From Dictyobacter kobayashii (GTDB taxonomy: Bacteria; Chloroflexota; Ktedonobacteria; Ktedonobacterales; Ktedonobacteraceae): a stretch of DNA of 64,000 nt. Each line of letters begins with the position of its first letter. Within the stretch, counting starts at the first letter, position 1. Shown here in pieces: positions 40,760-48,689 of this stretch. The position numbers and the translations under genes are program-made. The stretch lies in contig NZ_BIFS01000001.1 of assembly GCF_003967555.1 (NCBI RefSeq), positions 2,604,001 to 2,668,000 of the forward strand. The letters are read 5' to 3'. The notes under the pieces were generated by a model that saw nothing but the letters and a program-made list of their open reading frames with translations, was not told where the DNA came from and did no database searches.

Positions 40760-41335
40760 TCAATGCTCCTTCGGGATCGTATCCCACAATTGCAATGGAC
40801 GACCAGGCCGCCGGTGCCTGAGCCGTCGTACTTCTCCTTCAATGTCCCGGCGTGTTCGTGGCGGAAACGTCATCAATCGATCGATCGCTTCCTGGCGGCC
40901 AACAATTAACGCCCCAACCAGAACGCAATGTCCATAGTGGGATCGTCGAAACAGTTCAAAGCGATCAGGATGCTGGCGTATATCGAGGCCTTTAGGGAGA
41001 GGTAACGAGTGTTCAAAGCGGGTCTTGTAGGGCTCGTGCCATTCAAGGGTATCCATGGCCAAAATAGGCACACTAACGCAGGAATCATGGGTACCCGCAA
41101 CAATGGCTTCAATCCCGCAGTCATACGTATTCAAACAATACCGATACCAATGAGAAGAGCGGGCCAGCAGAACTACCCAGAGATTGCGCCTATGCTTCTC
41201 TGAGTAGATCTGAATCCGCCGCCCATTCGCCGACGCAGTGCCGGCAATAACGCGTACACCCGCCTGCCATTGTTGATGCTGAATGGCACGCTGCGTATCC
41301 TCAAAGGTATAGCGAGTATAGCGGCGCTTGGGCAT
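40760..41335 (-). CDS. Hypothetical protein (191 aa)
   Basis: ATG 41335 with AGGAGG. Basic, soluble; begins MPKRRYTRYTFEDTQRAIQ, has NGRRIQIYSEKHRRNLWVVLLA and a Cys-containing stretch (CLNTYDCGIEAIVAG). No family recognised. Confidence 0.65.
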   Translation of the reverse strand: MPKRRYTRYTFEDTQRAIQHQQWQAGVRVIAGTASANGRRIQIYSEKHRRNLWVVLLARSSHWYRYCLNTYDCGIEAIVAGTHDSCVSVPILAMDTLEWHEPYKTRFEHSLPLPKGLDIRQHPDRFELFRRSHYGHCVLVGALIVGRQEAIDRLMTFPPRTRRDIEGEVRRLRHRRPGRPLQLWDTIPKEH

Positions 41336-41352
41336 CTTTACCTACCTCCTTT

Positions 41353-42309
41353 CTATTCATCTGGTGGCGGCAATTCCGGCGTACTTGTGACTTCCGTGAT
41401 CCGATTCACCTGGTTCATTCCAGCCTTGAAGACCACATCGAAAACGGTCTTTTGCTGATTGCGCAGTTCCTTGAGTTCCGCCGTCTGGCTGGCGATCATT
41501 TGCTGAAACTGTTGAGCATTGTCAATCATAGACTGGGCATTTAAGTTCGCCTGGACAACCGTCCCAAGGTTTGAGGCGCGGGTCGTGATCTTGGCGACCT
41601 TCTGCTCAATCGTTTCGCGCTTCTTATGCAAGAAACCACTACAGACACAGTCAGCGACTGCGCACAACGCCACCCGAACGCCAATAGCCAGGTAGACAAT
41701 CCAGGGGAGCTTACCCATGATCACCTGCGCACCCAGGGCAATCGCATCATTGCCAACCACCGCCTTATCGCTACCTAAGGCCTGGATCACCAGCGCAGAT
41801 GCTAGCTGAGCGATACCACAGCCAACGCTCATAATGATCCAGAAGATCATCTGTTGCTTAAAGGCGCGGCGACGTTGTTCGGTACGACTAAAGCTCATTG
41901 AGTAGACAAGGCTCGTGCGTAGCCCTTCCAGTCCGTAGCCAATCACATACATGATCAACACAAACGAGACAAAGCTGAACTCACGAAACCCGGTCATAAA
42001 CAGGCCATCCTCATACCCAAACGCCAGAAAGAAGATAAAAGGGAGTACAAAGCGGACAACCGAGAGGAACGTGTATTCCGCATGTTCTTCCAGGGAGTAA
42101 GCATCATTGTTGAGCTCGTCCACTTCGTTCATCATATCTTCAAAGCGGGCATCTAAACGCTCTTGAAGAGAACGAGGAGGAGCGGGGGAATCTGGAGCCG
42201 AAGGAACTGATGCCTGGACGGTTATAGGGACTGGCTTTTGCCGTCGCTCTCGCCAGGCGCTCGTTTTTGCTCCCACCCATCCCACAAATCCGCCCGTTTT
42301 TCGTGCCAT
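41353..42309 (-). CDS. Large membrane protein with C-terminal coiled coil (318 aa)
   Basis: ATG 42309 with AAAGGAG nine bases upstream. Pro-rich cytoplasmic N-terminus (PITVQASVPSAPDSPAPP), helical region, about five membrane helices (FLSVVRFVLPFIFFLAFGY, SFVLIMYVIGYGLEGL, MIFWIIMSVGCGIAQLAS, IVYLAIGVRVALCAVADCV) and a long C-terminal coiled coil (TTRASNLGTVVQANLNAQSM, QMIASQTAELKELRNQQK). The mirror-image layout to the 2745 membrane protein suggests comparable roles in the two islands. Confidence 0.65.
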   Translation of the reverse strand: MARKTGGFVGWVGAKTSAWRERRQKPVPITVQASVPSAPDSPAPPRSLQERLDARFEDMMNEVDELNNDAYSLEEHAEYTFLSVVRFVLPFIFFLAFGYEDGLFMTGFREFSFVSFVLIMYVIGYGLEGLRTSLVYSMSFSRTEQRRRAFKQQMIFWIIMSVGCGIAQLASALVIQALGSDKAVVGNDAIALGAQVIMGKLPWIVYLAIGVRVALCAVADCVCSGFLHKKRETIEQKVAKITTRASNLGTVVQANLNAQSMIDNAQQFQQMIASQTAELKELRNQQKTVFDVVFKAGMNQVNRITEVTSTPELPPPDE

Positions 42310-42478
42310 AAATCGCATCTCCTTTCGTCTGAAATTGAAAAGAAAACGTGACGAAAAAAATTAAATGCTCATTGGTGTACACAAAGCGTACAGCTATTCT
42401 GAGCACAAAAACGGGGGTTACGGCGGCCTCACGGCGAACATGCGGCGACGAAAACCCCCACCGAAAACCGAGGGGAAA

Positions 42479-42757
42479 CTACGCGGTTTTTTGCGAGGAA
42501 GTTTGAGGGCGGCCAGCAGGAGCAACGTTTTTTTGTCGCATCGCTTCCCGCTGTTGGCGGATAATTTCGCGACTTTCTAACTTCATCGACTTGCCTTCAG
42601 CACGGGTCTTAATCTTGGGAATGCGTTCGTCAAGACGGCGAAGAATACCGTTATAGGTGGCCAGCAGGTATTCATCAGAAGTCCCTTTAATCAGCCCATG
42701 GACAGTACTACGCAATTGCTCCACATCTTTCACTTGCTCTGGTGTGATCATAGACAC
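42479..42757 (-). CDS. Hypothetical basic helical protein (92 aa)
   Basis: GTG 42757 lies five bases after AAAGGAG; ATG 42751 is an alternative. Highly helical and basic at the C-terminus (RQQREAMRQKN), possibly DNA-binding. First gene of the long minus-strand operon. Confidence 0.6.
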   Translation of the reverse strand: MSMITPEQVKDVEQLRSTVHGLIKGTSDEYLLATYNGILRRLDERIPKIKTRAEGKSMKLESREIIRQQREAMRQKNVAPAGRPQTSSQKTA

Positions 42758-42779
42758 ATGGTCTCCTTTACCAACTTAC

Positions 42780-43215
42780 TGATCCTTGACAGCCAAGGCC
42801 AGTGGCTACTTATTCAGTACGAGAGCTCAATAAGCACCCATTGACCGTCACTATCAAGAGAAGGGAGACAAGCAACGCAGATGACATCGTGAAACCCTCC
42901 TTTCCTGTCACCTGCTTGTGCTTGTGAGACGGCCCCGCCGTCTGCTACCGTGAGCGCTACCACTGCTTCTCAACATATGGCGCTCTTCATCTCATCCACA
43001 CACTGGACACAGGGCCTAAACGTCTCGATCCGTTCTATCCTGTCCCTTATCACTGTTAAAAGGTTAGACTTGCGTTTGGGCCTTCAGAGCCATTGATAAG
43101 GTTAGCTGATGCAAGATTAGTTATGTCGCCTCTTCAACATGTCCCTAGTGCGTTCGGTAGCGGCCTATATGGGGAGCGGAACGTACCCGCTTATTCCGTT
43201 TGTTTAAGTACCATC
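42780..43215. other. Gene-free spacer
   Basis: Divergent intergenic region between the minus-strand operon and the GntR cluster; no frame is convincing. Confidence 0.5.
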
Positions 43216-43287
43216 CAGTGATATTTCACTGGTACGATCCAATAATACACTGGTACGGACCAAAAAGTCAATACTGGTACGGACCAA
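43215..43287 (+). promoter_or_regulatory. Three operator repeats before the GntR gene
   Basis: ACTGGTACGATCCAA (43228-43242), ACTGGTACGGACCAA (43249-43263) and ACTGGTACGGACCAA (43273-43287), each with the dyad TGGT-N4-ACCA expected for a GntR dimer. A further palindrome CCAGTGA-tatt-TCACTGG spans 43215-43232. Autoregulation by the adjacent repressor is the natural reading. Confidence 0.7.
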
Positions 43288-43393
43288 AGTATAGGGTTAA
43301 TTAAAATTAATGGTGATTTAATATGGTGATTGTGTTAAACTGTGATTAATCTGTGGTACTTACCACGACAAATAAAGGAGATCGTATAAAGAG

Positions 43394-44179
43394 ATGCCGA
43401 AGGAAAAAGACACAAAGATTGATGAGGTGGTATCAGAACTGCTGAACCGAATAGAGCGAGGAATATACACCGCTGGCCAACGACTCCCATCAGAGAGAGA
43501 ACTTACTGAAGAATTAAATGTGAGTAGGGCAACAATTAGAGGCGCTTTGTTGAGGCTCCAGGCGGAAAATGCAATTGACATTGTACCCAGAGGTGGCATT
43601 TTTATACGCACTCCAAGCGCAAAAGTTACTATCGGTCCAGCTTCGCCACTAGCTTCGAAAGCGCCTGCATTGGAATTAAAGAGAGCAGGCTCATTTATAC
43701 GAGCTATGGAAGCGCAAGGCCGCCAAACGCTTGTACGCTTCATTGAACCATCTTCTATCATACCAGCTGGTGATGACCTGGCTGACAAACTGCAAACAAC
43801 GCCAGATACCAAATTGCTTCGACGCTACAGGGTCCACATCGTAGATAAGGTGCCATACCGTATTCTAGACAGCTACTACTTAGCATCTCTAGCAGGTGAT
43901 TTGCTGGGCAAAGATGAAGGTTACATACCATTATTCAAATGGCTTCGAGAGCAGACGGGAGTCGTTGCAGCCAAAGCGTTCGAAAAATTAGACATGCGTC
44001 CTCCAACTGCGGAGGAAGCTCATTTGCTTAACATTCCCAGATCCCAGACAGTGACAGATATGGATCGCTGGGTATGGGCCAAGGACGGAACACTGTTTGA
44101 ATATTCGCACATTATTGCCAATGCGGCACTGCATGAATATACCTATTCATATGATATTGATGAGGAGGCCAGTCGATGA
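43394..44179 (+). CDS. GntR family regulator with UTRA domain
   Basis: 261 aa; ATG 43394 after AAAGGAG. Winged HTH at residues 5-75 (ELLNRIERGIYTAGQRLPSERELTEELNVSRATIRGALLRLQAE), then an HutC/UTRA ligand domain (LLRRYRVHIVDKVPYRILDSYYL, FEKLDMRPPTAEEAHLLNI, EYSHIIANAALHEYTYSYDI). It overlaps the IspF-like gene by 4 bp, and the operators lie upstream. Ligand unknown; it presumably senses a small molecule linked to the next two enzymes. Confidence 0.92.
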   Translation: MPKEKDTKIDEVVSELLNRIERGIYTAGQRLPSERELTEELNVSRATIRGALLRLQAENAIDIVPRGGIFIRTPSAKVTIGPASPLASKAPALELKRAGSFIRAMEAQGRQTLVRFIEPSSIIPAGDDLADKLQTTPDTKLLRRYRVHIVDKVPYRILDSYYLASLAGDLLGKDEGYIPLFKWLREQTGVVAAKAFEKLDMRPPTAEEAHLLNIPRSQTVTDMDRWVWAKDGTLFEYSHIIANAALHEYTYSYDIDEEASR

Positions 44180-44727
44180 ATACGATAGATGAAGCTACAA
44201 AAAACCAGTTAGCTCACGAGGTGGCCATGCTATTGGCAAAAAAACAACGCCTTGCATTTGCATCAGACTTCCATGCGTTCGCTGAGGGTCGCCAGCTGGT
44301 ATTGGCTGGTGTGGAATTTGAAAACTTTTCCAAAGGTCCGAATACGAAAAGAAGCGATGGCGACGTAGTTGCTCATGCCCTGGTCATGGCTCTGGCAGGC
44401 GCTACCAATACCGGTGATATTGATGACTGGTTTCCAGACAAAGGAGAGACAGGAGTCAGATCAATTGAATACCTTCCGGACATCAGACATCGGCTAATAG
44501 AGGCCAAAAACTTACTTGTAAGCAATGTCGATGTAACCATCTTATGTGGCGAGCAACCACGTATGAAAAAACGCATACCAGAAATGCAGCGCAACATAGC
44601 CGATGGATTAGGAATTAGCCTTGACCAGGTGCATGTAAAAGTGAGTAGCATGGATGGAAATGACGAAGTTGCACAGTTGAAAGGGATCGAGGCACGAGTG
44701 ATCGTTAGCCTTTGGGAAGGGCTTTAG
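44176..44727 (+). CDS. IspF-like (MECDP synthase family) protein
   Basis: 183 aa; ATGA overlap with GntR. FASDFHAFAEGRQLVLAGVEF matches IspF GFDVHAF...IIIGGV: metal ligands Asp and His of D-x-H are kept. SDGDVVAHALVMALAGATNTGDI-DDWFPD matches [29 protein letters not shown], with the third metal His. NVDVTIL and MQRNIADGLGISLDQVHVKV also align. The nucleotide-end loop (TTTEKLGF...GEGIA) is replaced by SSMDGNDEVAQLKGIEA and His34 by Arg, so substrate recognition may differ from MEP-pathway IspF. Unusual on a mobile element; between GntR and HD genes. Confidence 0.8.
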   Translation: MNTIDEATKNQLAHEVAMLLAKKQRLAFASDFHAFAEGRQLVLAGVEFENFSKGPNTKRSDGDVVAHALVMALAGATNTGDIDDWFPDKGETGVRSIEYLPDIRHRLIEAKNLLVSNVDVTILCGEQPRMKKRIPEMQRNIADGLGISLDQVHVKVSSMDGNDEVAQLKGIEARVIVSLWEGL

Positions 44728-44728
44728 T

Positions 44729-45286
44729 ATGGAGATTCAGAAATGGGCAGAAGAGCAAGCGACATTATTGCTAGCATCCTTAGGCAATCGCTGGCTCCAT
44801 GTCCAGGGGGTTGTTGAGAGGGCAAAATGGGTCGGCGCAATTTTCAATGAAGAAGATAGAAATCTCTTGATAGCTGCAGCTTACCTGCATGACATTGGTT
44901 ACGCACCACCACTCCAAAAGACAGGCTTCCATCCCCTGGATGGAGCCTGCTATTTATACAATTGCAACCAGGATAGGCTAGCATCATTAGTTGCCTACCA
45001 TTCAGAGTCAACCTTCGAAGCAGAACTTAGAGGTCTCTTACCCGAACTGGAAAGAATCCCTCGTGAGCACTCCCTTATTGCAGACGCACTAACATACTGT
45101 GATATGACCACCAGTGGAGACGGTAAACAGGTTTCTTTCAAAGAAAGGCTAGATGACATATTTAACCGATATGATCATAGCCACATTGTCTATAAAGCCA
45201 TCAAATCTGCCACACCAGCATTAACATTAGACATCGAGCATACGGAGCAGGCACTCAATCAAAAAGGGCTTATTGCAAAAAGCTAA
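44729..45286 (+). CDS. HD-domain phosphohydrolase
   Basis: 185 aa, starting 1 bp after the IspF-like stop. HD superfamily ligands: His24 in NRWLHVQGV, His54-Asp55 in AAAYLHDIGYAP, then GFHPLDGACYLY, VAYHSES and an Asp in ALTYCDMTTSGDG. Compact stand-alone HD proteins of this type are frequent on actinobacterial and chloroflexal plasmids next to GntR regulators. Predicted metal-dependent phosphatase or nucleotidase; substrate unknown. Confidence 0.85.
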   Translation: MEIQKWAEEQATLLLASLGNRWLHVQGVVERAKWVGAIFNEEDRNLLIAAAYLHDIGYAPPLQKTGFHPLDGACYLYNCNQDRLASLVAYHSESTFEAELRGLLPELERIPREHSLIADALTYCDMTTSGDGKQVSFKERLDDIFNRYDHSHIVYKAIKSATPALTLDIEHTEQALNQKGLIAKS

Positions 45287-45287
45287 A

Positions 45288-45321
45288 GTAAAAGCATCTG
45301 GCTGCTATCAGGTGCTTTTAC
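45288..45321 (+). terminator. Terminator after GntR-IspF-HD cluster
   Basis: GTAAAAGCA-CTG...CAG-TGCTTTTAC stem, shared with the convergent methyltransferase gene. Confidence 0.75.
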
Positions 45322-45359
45322 ATAATCCCCACATCAACAATAGCAGACTATAATGCTTC

Positions 45360-47030
45360 TTAACCGAAAAGTTCAGGCTGCTCAGCTATGCTTCTCTGCA
45401 CTCGTGACGCCTGCTTAAATGTGCCAAATTGTGGCGGCATCTTCAGCTGAGCGCGGCCATGTAGAAGGTCGTCAATAGTAAGTATTTGAATACGTGGATA
45501 ATCCTGTCCCCAGCCAACTGAATGATAGAAACCAGCGCTCACACTTTCCGTGATCATGTCGCGAGAAGGGCTTTCTAGAGTTATGAATGCTCCAATAGCT
45601 GCCTGCTCTCTTTGTATCGTTCCCCGTAGATCGCGAATATCACCAGATTTCACATGACCAGACTTCACCTGGACAAGTACGCGCTTAGCTTTGCCAGTCA
45701 CATCGTCAATAAAAGCTATCACGCCATCAATCCCTTTATCTTTGCCTTTCTTACCTTCTTTACTTCCATCCTGACCACCAAGAGGTTTAGCACGAACGAG
45801 GGATAGAGCCCACCATTGGAACTGATAACGATCCTCCTGTGCAAGTTGACGAGCTGCGCCCAGGTCCGTTGGCTCACCTCTCACTTTAAACTTGATGGAT
45901 GGAAACATAGCTTCAAGACGATATTTTTGAAGGGCAATGCTTAGATGAGTGATATCGACACCGATCCATTTACGATCTAGCTTCTGTGCTGCTGCAATAG
46001 CAGTACCACAACCACAAAATGGATCGAGAACTACATCCCCAGGTTTACTACTAGCTGATATGATGCGTTCAAGTAGTGATAAGGGCTTTTGTGTGGGATA
46101 TCCAAGCCGTTCTGCATCAGAGCTGTGTAGTGGATGAATATCTATCCAAACGTTTGTAATAATAGAACCTTCCTGCTCCTGTAGATAGCGTTTAATTGCA
46201 GGTCGTTTTGTGGTGTCAAATGTACCATCTTTATGCCGAGGATAATAAATCCGTCCTTCATCATGCAATCGCTGCATTGTCTCCCGTTGATATCTCCATC
46301 CTTTTTGAGGCCAAGAGAAACCCAACCATTCATACATCATATTTGGCCGGGGATTGGGACTAGCTATATTATCAAGACGATATAAACCACGCCCATCATT
46401 ATCGTCAAAACGATAAAATTTTTCAACATATGTAGCATCATGCTGGCCATACTGTGGATTAAATTTAGCTTCTTTTGATTTTACATAGAATAGGATAATA
46501 TCTGCTACATCCGCAAATTTATATTTTGCATCACTATGCGCTGACTGGCGTTTCCAAATAATCTCATTTCTAAAATTCTGTGGAGAAAAAATAACATCGA
46601 GGATTATTTTTAAATAATGGCTTGCTGTTGGATCACAATGAAGATAAAGGCTACCTGTTGATTTAAGGACGCGATGTAATTCTACGAGCCTGGATGCCAT
46701 CATAACCAGATAAGCCATCATTTGGTTTGTACCAATAGAATCTCTCAAAGCTTCCATCATTTTACTTACATGTGGCGCAGAGTCAGTAACTAAGTCGTTA
46801 TAAGTCTGCTCTGCAGCCTGGTTCCAATGCCACGTATCCTCAAAAGCTGTGATTTGTGATTCACTATCTTTACCGCTCTCATCCTTAAATAACACATTAT
46901 AATTGCGGCTTGAGTTAAAAGGCGGATCAAGATATACCAGGTCAACACTATTATCAGCAATATACTGACGTAAAATATCAAGATTATCCCCATAAAACAG
47001 CGTATTCTCAGTGATAGGCTGTGATGTCAT
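45360..47030 (-). CDS. Fused site-specific DNA methyltransferase and Mrr-like nuclease
   Basis: 556 aa; ATG 47030 with GGAGGGAGG. Beta-class methylase: VDLVYLDPPFNSSRNYNVLF (catalytic DPPF) near residue 35 precedes AdoMet motif VVLDPFCGCGTAIAAAQ near 325; GSLYLHCDPTASHYLK and YPTQKPLSLLERII fit. The C-terminal 150 residues carry KDKGIDGVIAF...RVLVQVKSGHVKSGDIRDLRG, the G-x-D-G...V-Q-V-K pattern of PD-(D/E)XK Mrr-type domains. Modification and cleavage may thus sit in one chain, a single-protein defence or self-selection system at the right end of the element. Confidence 0.88.
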   Translation of the reverse strand: MTSQPITENTLFYGDNLDILRQYIADNSVDLVYLDPPFNSSRNYNVLFKDESGKDSESQITAFEDTWHWNQAAEQTYNDLVTDSAPHVSKMMEALRDSIGTNQMMAYLVMMASRLVELHRVLKSTGSLYLHCDPTASHYLKIILDVIFSPQNFRNEIIWKRQSAHSDAKYKFADVADIILFYVKSKEAKFNPQYGQHDATYVEKFYRFDDNDGRGLYRLDNIASPNPRPNMMYEWLGFSWPQKGWRYQRETMQRLHDEGRIYYPRHKDGTFDTTKRPAIKRYLQEQEGSIITNVWIDIHPLHSSDAERLGYPTQKPLSLLERIISASSKPGDVVLDPFCGCGTAIAAAQKLDRKWIGVDITHLSIALQKYRLEAMFPSIKFKVRGEPTDLGAARQLAQEDRYQFQWWALSLVRAKPLGGQDGSKEGKKGKDKGIDGVIAFIDDVTGKAKRVLVQVKSGHVKSGDIRDLRGTIQREQAAIGAFITLESPSRDMITESVSAGFYHSVGWGQDYPRIQILTIDDLLHGRAQLKMPPQFGTFKQASRVQRSIAEQPELFG

Positions 47031-47194
47031 GTGCGGCCTCCCTCCGTATACTCCTGGCATCATATAACCGCCTATCGGCAATGTCAACAAATACGTTTAT
47101 GATAGATACGCACTTCTTAAGCTGCTGAAATAACCAGTAGAGCTCAAAAAATTATAGCTCTATGCTGAAATTACAAAGAAATTATTTTGGCGCA

Positions 47195-47216
47195 AGCGCC
47201 AAAACTGACGCCAAAA
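47195..47216. repeat. Putative integrase arm-type site (right)
   Basis: Identical 22-nt copy of 26525-26546 in the same orientation, 102 bp inside attR. Confidence 0.6.
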
Positions 47217-47317
47217 TCAGACATTCTTCATAATTTTTTAAATTAACGTATTAACACTAGAATAGATATGCCAGCATGGAACAGGATAACAAGAGATGCC
47301 ATGAACAGACCTCATCT

Positions 47318-47335
47318 ATTCCGTCTCTTGGCACC
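47318..47335 (+). repeat. attR of the tRNA-Phe element
   Basis: ATTCCGTCTCTTGGCACC, identical to the tRNA 3' end at 26429-26446; the rest of the tRNA is not repeated. Confidence 0.85.
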
Positions 47336-47351
47336 TTTACGTTTTTGGAAA

Positions 47352-47392
47352 CCGTGTGCATGAGCCTCAGAGGCCACGCAACACGGTTTTTT
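47352..47392 (+). terminator. Terminator beyond attR
   Basis: CCGTGTGC...GCAACACGG followed by six T; probably the tRNA terminator before the present element integrated. Confidence 0.75.
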
Positions 47393-47412
47393 GTTGGCTA
47401 CTAGTCGGGCGT

Positions 47413-47436
47413 TGACATCGAAACTGACATCGAAAC
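47413..47436. repeat. Direct repeat GACATCGAAACT x2 beyond attR
   Basis: Two tandem 12-nt copies. Same place relative to att and integrase relic as the arm-like site at 26525 has to attL and integrase, and similar in sequence layout. Confidence 0.5.
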
Positions 47437-47522
47437 TACATTCCTACAATCCCAAACTGTTTGCAATGTATTCACAAGTTTAACTTTTATTTTACAGAAA
47501 AAATGTTTATCGGAGAAATGCC

Positions 47523-47963
47523 GTGGCTTACACACAAGTACAGTTTGGAGATTGGATACTTGAGGTGGATGTTGAGTCCACAAAAGAGGCTTATGTGCAT
47601 CGACCATATATCAACCGTTGCCGTTGTCAGGGATGTCAAAATTATTTTAAACTTTGTTCTTCCCTGCCAGCAGAGATACTAGCCACATTTAACAGTCTAG
47701 GGATTGACCCTATGAAAGAAGGAGAGGTGAGCGTCTTATATAAAAATGATGATGGCACACATGTTTACGACGGCTTTTACACATTCACTGGTACAATCCT
47801 CAAGCAACCAATTGAACAAAGTCTCCTTCCATGCACTAACACATTCAGCATCTCTTTTACTGACAAAATCTCTATCCTCACGCCTCCTGTGCTTAAACCA
47901 ATGCTACAAATAAATTTTATGGCTACTTTTCCATGGATTTTAAAGGAGTCCTCGGAATATTAA
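47523..47963 (+). CDS. Hypothetical protein (146 aa), Cys-motif
   Basis: GTG 47523 after GGAG at seven-base spacing. FGDWILEVDVESTKEAY, NRCRCQGCQNYFKLCSSLP and GIDPMKEGEVSVLYKNDDGTH recall a family of uncharacterised Bacillus-type proteins with a C-x-C-x2-C site. Convergent with the immunity-like gene. Toxin/immunity islands often carry such solitary genes; function unknown. Confidence 0.65.
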   Translation: MAYTQVQFGDWILEVDVESTKEAYVHRPYINRCRCQGCQNYFKLCSSLPAEILATFNSLGIDPMKEGEVSVLYKNDDGTHVYDGFYTFTGTILKQPIEQSLLPCTNTFSISFTDKISILTPPVLKPMLQINFMATFPWILKESSEY

Positions 47964-47998
47964 GCTCAAGTGCTCCTCTATGAGATTAACAACTACTA

Positions 47999-48304
47999 TT
48001 AATCTCGTTCAAGAATAATCTCGCAAGAACCCTCTTCTAATGAGTTAGATTCGTCCAGATGTACGTGGCATCCGGCGGGTACATTATCCTGAGCTAAAGT
48101 TAGTAAGTGCCGTGCAAGTGAGATTAATCCCCCTTTATCTGCTTTGATCACAACAGAATATGCTCCTGTTATCTTAGCTTGAATAGTAAACTGGTCCTCC
48201 CAGTCAAGCTTCAAGCTCCTATCATATTTTGGTACGTGTATCTCCAAATCAGCCTCCTTCTGTCGAAAGATATCCCACAACAATAGAAAATTCAACTTAG
48301 TCAT
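47999..48304 (-). CDS. Immunity-protein-like (Imm32-type, tentative)
   Basis: 101 aa. GAYSVVIKADKGGLISLARHLLTLAQDNVPAGCHVHLDESNSLEEGSCEIILE resembles the small Imm32-like immunity proteins I remember (L-x-x-L-A-x-H-L...G-x-H-x-H-L-D); not verified. No toxin is visible nearby. Lies between attR and the integrase relic. Confidence 0.55.
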   Translation of the reverse strand: MTKLNFLLLWDIFRQKEADLEIHVPKYDRSLKLDWEDQFTIQAKITGAYSVVIKADKGGLISLARHLLTLAQDNVPAGCHVHLDESNSLEEGSCEIILERD

Positions 48305-48335
48305 TAAGAAGCCTGGTTAGTTTGTTCATCGCATC

Positions 48336-48425
48336 TTACTGCATGGTAGGCAACACATGCGAGTAGGTGTTAAGCGTCATACTAATCTCACTATGCCCCA
48401 AGATCTCCTGCACAATCTTAGGTTT
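48336..48425 (-). pseudogene. Relic of a second tyrosine integrase (C-terminal 29 codons)
   Basis: Reads KPKIVQEILGHSEISMTLNT then YSHVLPTMQ and stop, nearly identical to the C-terminus of the element integrase, including GH and the nucleophile Tyr. Upstream sequence is lost. Left by an older tandem element in the same tRNA. Confidence 0.85.
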
Positions 48426-48429
48426 TCTT

Positions 48430-48685
48430 TGAAGTAGTCTCTCTTGTCAGAGAAACATACGATAGAAATTCACTAGTGGTAAATGACCCGAAATGTAAGC
48501 AGCTCTCTCTGGCCTTCAATCATAAACACTTACAAGTGTTATCTAAGCGAAGTGGCTCCTGACGCGACTCCTCCTCACAACATCTTGTAAATTCCATCGT
48601 TCTGACGATGGAATTTAACCTGAGTCTCACTTGAGAAGTGCTGATAGAATGGAAGGATAAGAAAAACAGATGAAAAGGAGCATAC
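48430..48685. other. Gene-free spacer with a 12-bp hairpin
   Basis: AAATTCCATCGT/ACGATGGAATTT at 48589-48616; no gene seen. Confidence 0.5.
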
Positions 48686-48689
48686 TTTG

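Larger units (their letters stand above)
26429..47335. mobile_element. 20.9-kb integrative element in tRNA-Phe
   Basis: Bounded by 18-bp direct repeats and starting with a tyrosine integrase pointing at the tRNA. Carries excisionase-like HTH, iteron-like repeats, AAA+ replication protein, DNA methyltransferases, nucleases, a lysozyme-like protein and many small membrane proteins, nearly all on the minus strand. No recognisable relaxase, FtsK/HerA coupling protein, capsid or terminase is seen. It is best called an integrative (possibly mobilizable or plasmid-derived) element rather than a prophage. Confidence 0.85.

Noticed and set aside
26429..47335. Prophage
   Set aside because: No capsid, portal, terminase or tail genes recognised; replication and modification genes fit an integrative element.
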